Source: Enoplolaimus lenunculus
Taxonomy: Eukaryota; Nematoda; Enoplea; Enoplida; Thoracostomopsidae
Assembly (NCBI GenBank): GCA_030248215.1
Contig: JASANG010003849.1
Location: 1 to 64,000, forward strand
Direction of reading: 5' to 3'
Length of the DNA stretch: 64,000 nt
The notes under the pieces were generated by a model. That model had not been told where the DNA came from. It ran no database searches and saw only the letters and a program-made list of their open reading frames with translations. Both the position numbers and the translations under genes were made by a program. This document shows, piece by piece, positions 55,500 to 64,000 of this stretch (position 1 is the first letter of the stretch; each line of letters starts with the position of its first letter).

Positions 55500-57495
55500 T
55501 TCAGTAGGGGTTTGAAGAATGCCAAATGACTGACGGAATTGCGTATTGGTTATTAATTGATTAAAAAATTTTCAGCATAAATATTCATTGTTGATCTGAC
55601 GCTTAAATTAGAAATGTTTTATCTCGACTAAACGGTATAATATCGTTGCAGTGTTGCAATGTGAACAGAAATGTAATTGAAAATTAATTTAAATGCGGAC
55701 TCGCATATCATCAATTGAAACAACGTTGTTTCACAGATCGGATTGGCCGGTTACAACTGCTGCACGTAGTGTAATCGCATTGCGCAGCGGTCATACGTGT
55801 ACCACCAGTCAGCGAATACGACCGCTGTCTCCAGGTATCAGTGGCGTTGGTAACACATTTACCGGTTCACAGTATGATTGTTTCCATCGACCTGATGTTG
55901 TGACTGCGGTTAGATTAATCAGCTGTAATTGGTGCATTACACTTGTGTTCAAAACGTTTTTATTGGTCGTTTTTTTGTCGACTGTGAGTCTTCGACGAAC
56001 GCCACGGTCGTCGTCGTCAAGTGATTGGTTGACATGTGAGTATGATGGGGCGCCGGTATTTTAGGCTGGGTCTGCGCTGTGTTGCGCGTCGAGATGCGTC
56101 GTCCGGGTCCGCGTATTCCGGGTAGTCGCGTTGGTTTTGGGTGTTTTTGGACGAAAAATTGCGGGTCCGGGTCCGGCGGTTTCGCGTCAAGAAATTGTGG
56201 ATCCGGGTATGGCAAAAATGCCCGGACAAAATAATCGGAATCTTTGGGTTCTTGGGTTACGATTATGAATGCTTAATTAGGAAAGGTTGGAATGGTCGGG
56301 ATGCAGAGACACGACATGTCTCATGATCAGTTATTAATTCAACCCTTTACTTAAGTAGTTTAGTATCTTTGGTCTAAATCAAAAATTGCTTCATAAATGA
56401 TTGTTTCAAGGTCCAGCAACCTGTTCAAAGTATTAGGCTCTAGCCTTAGCGCTTCACACGAAGCACACAAGTGTTCTGACTTAAATCCGGGTCCGGGTTT
56501 GCATTTTGAAAAATTTCCGGTCCGAGTACTGGTTTGTTTGCAGGAAAAATCCGGATCCGGGTCCGGCTATTTATTTTTAAAATGTTTCAACTCTAGTTGC
56601 GCAATATGTCTTTCGTACGTCATGTACAATTGAAAAATAACAATCGTATGATTAGTGAACACAGATTTTAGCCAAATATAGCATGATTTCGTTTACGGCG
56701 CTAGCACCGGCACAAGTTTCAAAGTGCCGGTCGTACCGATGCTTGTATAATTGGGGCGTCGTGGCACCTTTTCGCTATCGTTTGACATCATACCTCCCAA
56801 CCTTTGGAACTTTTTCACCCTGGAAATTTGTGGATATTTATGCTGGGCAACCCATTCGTACCCTGCGTGAGTCCAGTGCTGACGATCGCACAGTTGTGAA
56901 AGTGTGGATAGTGTTATTTAACCAGTTGGAATTTGCCTAAAATTAGCAATAATGAGTGACACAGTCCAGATGTTTACTATAAACCGAGTGGATAATGGAC
57001 GCATTAAAATGTTGGAACCTGAAAATGTAGATAATTGTCAAGTACGCTTTGGTGCTATCAGATGCAGTTGCCTAAGCTTCTAAATACGGGTTTTTGAAGC
57101 ATCCAAATATTTATAGCAATGTCCCAATCAAAATTGAACATTTGCAAATGGCCACTAAATACTGAACAGGGCCATGACGGTTTTACGGTAATGGAATGGC
57201 TGAAAACGTGGTTCCGTTGGAAATCCGGTTACAAAAAAACTACTAAAAGATGCTATGAATTTAGTTCGTTGCTACACCCATCTGTTTGTATTAGATAATT
57301 TCGTCCGTGGATAACTGAGTGACACCGTTCAGGTCTTGAATTACATTTTGTTCAATAATATAATGTAATCGGGGTCTTTTTTGGTTATCCCACTCCAGCC
57401 GGCGTTTGCACACAAAAATGGTACGGGTTTGAATATGGTCGGTATATTTGAACTCCTTCGGACCTGTCCGTACTGATAATGTCACACGGTTGAAA
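55500..57495. other. Interval after the last XPOT exon found
   Basis: Contains GGGTCCGG-hexamer MITE relics (56,085-56,235 and 56,480-56,590) and two unexplained open frames on the plus strand (55,693-56,064; 56,683-56,940) with no recognisable family or XPOT similarity. Confidence 0.45.
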
Positions 57496-57499
57496 TTGA

Positions 57500-57890
57500 A
57501 TTTTTTGAAAAATTCGATTTGTAACGTTCCCAGGCGTCCCTAGCGACCCAAACTTTTTTGTCAAAAAGTAAGACAAATTATTACGGCCATACGACGCAGC
57601 TTTTAGAGCTGGGTTGAATGGTGTGAAATGTTTCGATCACACGTGTGGCTAACGAGTTGTTGTCAAATCACTGATTTGGCGCGCTGCCAGCGATCTAGGT
57701 TCGGCGCCAAATTTAGTTATTTAACAGTAACTCGTTGGCCAGAAATTTGATGGTGAAAAGTTTAACACCATTCAACTCATCTCTGCAAGCTGCGTTAAAT
57801 GATATATAATTTGTCTAAATTTTTGACAAATATTTTTTGGGTCCCAAGGGTCCCCTAGTGAACCTTAAAAAAATCGAATTTTTCAAAAAT
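57500..57890. mobile_element. Foldback element with about 130-bp inverted arms
   Basis: Left arm TTTTTTGAAAAATTCGATTT, later GACAAATTATTACGGCC and GGGTTGAATGGTGTGAAA; the right arm is its diverged complement (AACACCATTCAACTCAT, ATATAATTTGTC, AAATCGAATTTTTCAAAAA). No coding sequence, family unknown. Confidence 0.65.
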
Positions 57891-58106
57891 GCAAATTTAG
57901 CCGTGGCATGTTCAGTCGAGCTCGTGATAAGCTCAAATGAGCAAAAATGTTAAAAGTCCAACCATTTTTTTTGGGCAAACGCCAGTTGGCGTGGCGATAA
58001 CCGAAAAGACCTTAGTGTAGCGACCGAGATGGTTGCTGTTTTTTGGTCCAAACTCGTGGTTTATCATGGTATTCATGTATTCATGTATGTATATATGTTT
58101 TTTCAG

Positions 58107-58254
58107 ATCCAGCACGAATTGTCGAGCCGCCACAAGACAGTGTCGTCGAAGTCGGAAGTAAAGTGTCGTTCTTTTGTATTGCCGATGGGAATCCGTTGCC
58201 TCAAGTATCATGGATGCGTAACAATCGTTCGCTGTCTGAGTCTCAAGTGTCAAG
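58107..58254 (+). CDS. Ig (I-set) half-domain exon, perhaps LAR-type receptor phosphatase
   Basis: 148 nt, phase 1 to 2, acceptor TTTTTTCAG, donor TCAAG|GTAACT. Encodes DPARIVEPPQDSVVEVGSKV, SFFCIADGNPLPQVSWMRNN: the A' to C strands of an I-set Ig with its Cys and Trp. Fly Lar Ig1 reads PPEIIRKPQNQGVRVGGVAS, FYC, and breaks off at a similar place, so LAR is my best guess; other Ig cell-surface receptors remain possible. The partner half with the second Cys was not found. Not part of XPOT. Confidence 0.6.
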
Positions 58255-58534
58255 GTAACTATGCTTTGCTTACAGAGTTTATAAACTTGAACTAAAAAAA
58301 AACTGAACGAGGGTCGATGATTATCGATGCAGCTAAGAGTCGATGATGAGAACATCCAAAAATACGCGTGGCATAAAAAGTATCACCGAGCGTTGCCGTT
58401 TTGGCCATACCCCCCCACCCTCGCTTATTTATGAGGGGATCAACGGCACACAGAACTCGGCTAAATTTAAATCAAGAATATAATCGGACAGTGTATACAC
58501 TGTGTATCGCAAGTCGCAACAGTATATGCATGCG

Positions 58535-58660
58535 TTCAAGGTTTCATCCCCCCCCCGCCTAAATGAGCGGGGGTAAGGGAAAAATGCAACGCGTGTCGGG
58601 TACATTCTTTTGTAGGTACACAAAATGTACCCCCAGTTGCATACTCTTGTTGAGATCTCA
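58535..58660 (-). repeat. Dispersed repeat with GCGTTGCATTTTTC and CCCCCGC...GCGGGGG stem
   Basis: Minus-strand copy of the 54.3 kb repeat: AAGAGTATGCAACTGGGGG, GACACGCGTTGCATTTTTCC, then a C-rich hairpin. Confidence 0.5.
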
Positions 58661-58900
58661 TTGTCCACTCTTGATATAGCGTATTGGCTCGTGGTTCCGA
58701 CTCAACCGGAATTTCCACTTTTTGGTTGGGTGATTTCAGAAGTTGAAACTTAAGTCTTGCTGAATTTGCTCTTGTTGGTATCATTTTATTGGTGTCCGCA
58801 TTAAAACGTTTACACACTTTTGAAAACTTTCTCAACTGTTAAGTGTTAAACATAACGTAATTTAGTTGCACGTTTCTTAAGTCCAGTCTTATGCTGTGCA

Positions 58901-59183
58901 TATGTCGTAGGCCAATCTGCTATTCAGTCCAATTTGGCGTATGCCAACTTCTGACTCGTCTGGTCTATGCTGAATAGCAGTTGTGAGATGTAATTCAAAC
59001 AACAGTGATATAAAACCAACGCTGATTGGTTATCGTTATTTAGTCTGGTTTTATAATGTAATCTTATTGGTCAATAAGTTCAGTAGCCGTTTAGCCTACG
59101 TCAAACTGCGAAATACATAAAATAGCAGATTGGCTTAGGACAATTAGTAATTGGCCTGAATAGCAGGTTGGCATACGACATAT
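58901..59183. mobile_element. MITE, TATGTCGTAGGCCAATCTGC family
   Basis: Ends TATGTCGTAGGCCAATCTGC and GCAGGTTGGCATACGACATA; 283 bp. Confidence 0.68.
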
Positions 59184-60011
59184 AGATCAAAGTCCAAGTG
59201 TCGGACCGAAGTATAACCGTTTTATTCTCGACTGGTGCTATGTTCATTTGTGTTGATTATATATATTCTCTTTGTTATTCGACGCTATGCTGTTTTTTCT
59301 GACTAGACAGACTGTCGTTTACAGCTGTTAGCTTATCATAATGCAAACGGCTATAATTGTTGTTGTGCTATCTGCAATTTGACACTGTAGTAATTTGACT
59401 AACCATGGCTCGGATATTACCAAGTGCCAGTCGACGTTGTATATCCGTTTTCTCTAGACCTCACCAGCAGAGCGCCACCGCAATTCCGGTTCCGGTATGA
59501 AAATTTAGGTTTATTTTGTCGCTGGATTTTCAAGTATTTTTTATTTGCCTGATTGTTGGTTTCTTGGATATGTTGCAAAAGTTAAAAATTGATCCTTTTA
59601 AGAGATGTTTTCGTTTGCCGCTAATGCGAGTAGACGCATCGCGTTGCCGTTGGTAGATTGAACAGAAGTAACTGATATTCATTAAAATGACCAGATGGTT
59701 CAGTGTTTTGATTGGCGTAGGAATTATAAATTAAAATGGAAAATGCTGAAATTGATTCTAAATTGCGTTGAGAAAGTTAGTTCATTCCGGTATCAGTTGT
59801 TTTTCACCGATCCGGTTTGGGTTACGGTAGAAATGCCGTATTGTTTTCGCCATTCCGGTTCCCAGTTACTTCCACCCTGTTGCCGATAAGCAGAAACCTA
59901 CCTGGGTGATAAGTTGAGTTTTATTTGTATGATTGATTGTTGATGCGTTTGTATTTGCACGATATCGCTTGTTTGAATTTTGAGTATCCAGCCAGATCCA
60001 GCCAGGAATTT

Positions 60012-60440
60012 GGGATGTGCCGGATTAATCGGCATCGGTAAGTAATAATAGACACTTTTCGCAAGTAACGGCTTCGGCACTGCAAAAAAATTGCTGATTG
60101 TTTGCCGATACTTTTTGTGCATATAACAGTCGGTTGGAACGCTATCATTTTCATTTCTGGGCGCATATCAGTGTGTCTGGTGAGGAAAACTGTTGTCTCT
60201 CTTGCGTTTGTGTTTGAAAAAATTAATTGAAATGGACCATTTTTGTCAAATTACAACCGTTTATGATGGTTAAAGTTTAAGTCTTAATATAATGATGTAA
60301 TGTAGTATCCTATTTGTTTATTAAACATGGTGTACTAAAGTTGGAATCGGACATCGCGTCGGCATCGGTAAAATTTAAAAATAACAAACAGCATCAATAT
60401 CGGCACAAATTTTGATATCGGCACATCCGTACCAACAATT
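60012..60440 (+). mobile_element. TAGGGATGTGCCGAT-family MITE, second copy, diverged
   Basis: Begins GGGATGTGCCGGATTAATCG and ends GATATCGGCACATCC; shares with the 60,955 copy the interior block CATTTCTGGGCGCATATC, here in the opposite orientation. Confidence 0.6.
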
Positions 60441-60954
60441 TTGTTGTCGACACCGGAATCGGAATTTGAAAATTTAAGCTTTGAATTTATTTAGTTTTGT
60501 TCATTCTTCTGCCATAAATCACAACTAAAACAATATTGCATGTTTACTGATTGCAAGGCAAGCTTGCGTGTTCGTTATAACGTACCACCGGTACAGAACA
60601 GGTTGTATTTTCTAAAACGTATAGTAGCGTGGTAAGTAATGGTACAAATTGATGAATTTGAAAATAAGAATTGGCATCGGCACCGTCAGAAATTTTAAAT
60701 TTTGGGTGTCCACACATCACTTGTTTGTACAAGCGTAATCCTGAGGGTAGCGCTATACTCATTGATAATTGTAATCTTATGTTGTCGTAGGGGGTCGCGT
60801 GCAGCGTTGTACGCGGATATTCGGCGAGGGACAGGAATTCAGCATAGGCTGCCGGGCGGTAGCGATCAAAGCCGCATTTATGCTAACGTCCGGTATAACT
60901 TTAGTAGAGAAAACAATTTATATCATTTATTTCGGTCATATCATGGGTCATTAT

Positions 60955-61362
60955 TAGGGATGTGCCGATACCAAAATTTTTGCCGATGTCGATGCCGATC
61001 TTTATTTTGAAATTTTGCCGATGCCGAATTCAACTGTAGTAAACTACTATGCTTAATAAACAGATAGGACACTACATTACATCAGTATATGAATGCTTAA
61101 ACCCTATGCAACATAAACAATTAGAATTTTATGAGAACGGTTCATTTCAATAAATTTTAACAACCACAAACGCGAAAGAGATAACAATTTTCCTGACCAG
61201 ACACCAGATATGCGCCCAGAAATGAAACTGATAGCATTCCAACTGACTGTTATATGTGCAAAAAGTATCGGCAAAAAATCGGCCAATTTTTTGAAGCGCC
61301 GATGCCGATACTCACCGAAAAGTGCCGATTATTACCGATGCCGATTAATCGGCACATCCCCA
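60955..61362 (+). mobile_element. hAT-like MITE, TAGGGATGTGCCGAT family
   Basis: 408 bp with ends TAGGGATGTGCCGAT and ATCGGCACATCCCCA and an exact 8-bp duplication GTCATTAT (60947-60954, 61363-61370). GCCGAT hexamers repeat just inside both ends. Confidence 0.85.
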
Positions 61363-61461
61363 GTCATTATATTAGATAATCAGGGCTGATATGCTTGCGT
61401 AAAATATTTAGCGATTATCCTGAAGAATTCGAGGAACAGTAAGTTTTTGTCAAAATCATAC

Positions 61462-61764
61462 ATATGTCGTGGGCCAATGTGACTATTCCGGCGAATTGCT
61501 AATCGCTTTGGCAAATATGCTATTTTATGTAATAGTAGTGTGGCCTGGGCTAAACTACTATTGAACTTATCGACCAATCAGATTCGATTATTTTGACAGA
61601 CACAATATCGTCAACCAATCATCGTTGGTATTACATCACTGTTGTTTTGCGACATCTCGCTGTCGCTATTTGGCCCAGGCGAAATTGCTATTTGCTTCCA
61701 ATAGCAAATTGGCTTAGGTCAATTGGTGATTAGTCTGAATAGCAGATTGGTTTACGACATATAT
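61462..61764. mobile_element. MITE, TATGTCGTAGGCCAATCTGC family
   Basis: Ends CATATGTCGTGGGCCAATG and AGCAGATTGGTTTACGACAT; 303 bp, with the ATCACTGTTGTTTTGCGACA block shared by the other copies. Confidence 0.66.
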
Positions 61765-61859
61765 ACATTCGCGGCGCAGTGTAATGTTTGTGCGCGATGT
61801 TTGTGTTCGTGACATTATTTCAGTTTCGCTACGCGTTGCTTTGGCTACGTATTATACTG

Positions 61860-62345
61860 TATTTGCGTTGAATCTACGACAATTCGTCGACCGATCGACA
61901 ACTTGTCGCACAACAGTGTCTTAGACCAATTATGTAATAAATCTAAGCAATAAGCATAATACTACGCAGGGCTGAGAGGCTTGGCCTCGCTTTTTTGAGT
62001 CTTGGTGATTTGAAACCGTAGACCAGAAGTCGACGATGCAGCAAATGTATGACTGTATTGTTGGAAGTAAGTGATGGCTGATGAATATAAATTTTTTCTG
62101 TAAAATTATGAAATTTCACAGTTACGCAATAAAATTGACCGAGACCGAGACTTGTCTTGGCCGGTCTCGGTGGTCAGGTCTCGGTCTCGGTTTTATACCG
62201 AGACCGCCCATCCCTGATACTAAGCGTAATCTTAAGCCTATGTGTAAGCCTAATTACAATGACGGGCGACCAATTGTCGAGTCGATGACGATTCGCATCA
62301 CACGTTATCGAGTCGACGAGTAGTCGATCCTCGAATTGTCGTGAT
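61860..62345. repeat. CGACAATTG-type palindromic element hosting a nested MITE
   Basis: Outer parts CAATTCGTCGACCGATCGAC and GTCGACGAGTAGTCGATCC, CTCGAATTGTCGTG are inverted relatives. The 61,967-62,216 MITE interrupts it. Same host repeat at 19,345-19,960. Confidence 0.5.
61967..62216 (+). mobile_element. hAT-like MITE, CAGGG...CCGCCCATCCCTG family
   Basis: 250 bp. Right end GACCGCCCATCCCTG with TCGGTCTCGGTC hexamers; left end CAGGGCTGAGAGGC. Flanked by ATACTACG and ATACTAAG (7 of 8). Nested inside the same CGACAA-rich host repeat as the 19.4 kb element. Confidence 0.65.
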
Positions 62346-63007
62346 ATCATTTGCTTTGTACGCGTTGTTCATTGGTTAAGACGTCCTTCGAATGATATAA
62401 CAAAGAATCAAAAACAAAATGAAGACAATATTTCATTGTTTGGAAAGTACAAAAGCGATGAACGATTAGGTTTTACGTTGTTCGGTCCATAACGTAAATG
62501 CTTGCGCAGTGGTTGTTTTTAAGCCGTTGAGTCCGCCAACTACCGATTGATGAGCTGCTATTAAAGTTGAGTTGAAATTAAACTAAATTATAAAACGACG
62601 AAAAGTTGTTGTTTGCTTAGCAAATTGTAGAAGACGTACATTAGTAATTTTCTTCGAACCGCTTATTTTTGCATTTAGAAATTAATGTTTCAGTTGAATT
62701 TTGGACACCGATTCAGGTACGGGTTATGTCAGCTACAACTGAAACAAATATTTTAACTGCCTAAGTTCGGTAGTTTTGCGTTAGAGTTCAACCCACGTCG
62801 TCGTTTTCGCGATTCTCTTGCTCCGACCCGTCATGTCCCGATTGCGCCATTTTCGGGCGCCGCTCCGGCCCGCCGCTAACATCAGCGTTACCTTGTTCAA
62901 TGCCCCCCTAATCGGTAGAAACATTTGTTGACACTGGGTTGAGAAATATTAACATATGTTAATGTTTCGCTTTTGTGCTTTTGGTTTTTTACTTATTTAG
63001 TACAGCT

Positions 63008-63280
63008 TTAGGGTTGCGCTGATACTTGACGTCCGTCGCCGTCTGTCACCGTGCGTCGCTCGTACGGTGCCGTCCGTCACTGTGCATCACCCGTTCGTCG
63101 CCGTCCGTCGCTCGTACGGCGCCGTCCGTCACTGTCTGTCACGATAGGTTATCGTACGTGAATTATTTGCGTACGATACCGCACGATGACGGACGGCGTC
63201 GGACGGTACCGTGCTTGTGACGGACGGTGCCGTGCGGGTGACCGACGGCGCCGTACGAGTGACGGACAGCGCCGGACGTC
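63008..63280 (+). mobile_element. MITE with TTAGGGTTGC end and CCGTCCGTCGC units (one end lost)
   Basis: Starts TTAGGGTTGCGCTGATACTT and runs through long arrays of CGTCCGTCGCCGTC then GACGGACGGTGCCGT to GGACGTC, where the second end stops. Related fragments at 39,178-39,240 and 53,000-53,090. Confidence 0.6.
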
Positions 63281-63393
63281 AAAAAAAAGAATAGAGCAAT
63301 TTTTAGTGTAATCGGCAGAACAAAAAAATTCGTTGAACGATGAAAATTTTATGTTGTGAATCTGCCGATACAATTTTCAGCTTACTTTTGCAG

Positions 63394-63504
63394 GAAAAAT
63401 GTTTTTAACTGGACAGAAGTTCGTTTTTCGACCTTCCCCCTATTTGGCGGACTGCTTCAGTGGGCTTACGAGCAGATCCGCTCCACCCCATGCGACCCCA
63501 CAAG
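63394..63504 (+). CDS. Possible exon, unassigned
   Basis: Acceptor TTACTTTTGCAG and donor CACAAG|GTATGC enclose 111 nt open in the phase left by the Ig exon (phase 2 in and out), reading NVFNWTEVRFSTFPLFGG. It does not look like the missing Ig half, and a second frame is also open. Weak candidate. Confidence 0.22.
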
Positions 63505-63645
63505 GTATGCACACTCCAGTTTCGTCTCTGGGGTCCAAACATCTGAAAAGTTTTGAACTGTCCGAGTTATTTTGCAGTGTGTAAAAGTACTTTATTTCGA
63601 GTCTTTGCACAAATTTCAATATGAGATACCCTTTGTCCCTGTTGT

Positions 63646-63970
63646 ATATGTCGTAGACCAAACTACTATTCAGGCCAATTACTAATTGGCCTAGGCCAAT
63701 ATGCTATTTTGTGTAATAGCAGTTTAGCCTAGGATAAACTGCTATTAAACATACAGACCAATTAGATTTGATTATTTGAACAAGTGCAATACCGTTAAAC
63801 CAATCAGCGTTGGTGTTATATACATCACTGATGTGTTGCTATATCTTACAATCGCTATTTGGTCCCAGCTAAAGATTGACATAGACCAATTGGTAATTGG
63901 TCTGAATAGCAGATTGAGACATGGGCCAATTGATAAGTGGCCTGAATAACAGATTGGCTTACGACATATA
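63646..63970. mobile_element. MITE, TATGTCGTAGGCCAATCTGC family
   Basis: Ends TATGTCGTAGACCAAACTAC and CAGATTGGCTTACGACATA; 325 bp, the longest copy, with an extra internal repeat of CTGAATAGCAGATTG. Confidence 0.66.
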
Positions 63971-64000
63971 CGCCAATAAGTTCAAATATGATACGGATCG

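Noticed and set aside
55693-56064. 123-codon plus-strand open frame
   Set aside because: No similarity to XPOT or any family I know; overlaps GGGTCCGG repeat relics at its end.
56683-56940. 85-codon plus-strand open frame as the next XPOT exon
   Set aside because: No resemblance to the expected MAFLDHRGLRH region of exportin-T.
63026-63220. Plus-strand open frame rich in Arg, Ser and Val
   Set aside because: Translation of the CGTCCGTCGC tandem repeat.
1-64000. CRISPR arrays, bacterial operons, complete viral or Polinton genes
   Set aside because: None seen; the repeats are interspersed transposon copies without regular spacers, and no capsid, integrase or polymerase frame is present.

Overview
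This window looks like AT-rich, repeat-dense nuclear DNA from an invertebrate animal. Genes are split into short exons (39 to 291 nt) with GT/AG introns, and most of the space between exons is transposon-derived. Three of the four genes could be recognised by joining exons in compatible phase: a p120/delta-catenin fused to fibronectin type III (FN3) domains, tRNA exportin, and a FAM187-like immunoglobulin (Ig) protein. The FN3-plus-armadillo architecture is, from memory, that of nematode JAC-1. The hexamer TTAGGC, the nematode telomere repeat, is scattered through the window inside mobile elements. I therefore favour a repeat-rich nematode, but only weakly; no ribosomal or mitochondrial marker is present.

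Layout. (1) About 154 to 10,646, minus strand: a JAC-1/p120-catenin-like gene, 18 phase-consistent coding exons from the N-terminal region through four FN3 domains, a Pro-rich linker and the first armadillo repeats. The 3' end lies beyond position 1. Three ATG-bearing candidate first exons (16.4-16.6 kb, 21.1-21.4 kb, 24.84-24.90 kb) all end in the same phase and could join it. (2) 10.7 to 34 kb: introns or intergenic DNA full of hAT-like MITEs, (TA)n tracts, tRNA-derived SINEs and TTAGGC elements. (3) 42,455 down to 34,317, minus strand: a secreted or membrane Ig protein resembling FAM187, six exons, 3' part not found. A five-unit array in intron 1 repeats the exon 1 splice donor. (4) 47,691 to 54,218, plus strand: exportin-T (XPOT), 15 exons coding 546 residues, about 57% of the human length; the second half was not found. 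(5) 58,107 to 58,254, plus strand: one Ig half-domain exon, perhaps from a LAR-type receptor phosphatase.

The genes look unrelated in function (adherens junction, tRNA export, cell surface). The unusual content is the mobile DNA: several families of 250-410 bp elements with CAGGG-type ends, 8-bp target duplications and tandem hexamers just inside the ends, plus inverted-repeat elements whose interior is a telomere-like TTAGGC array.
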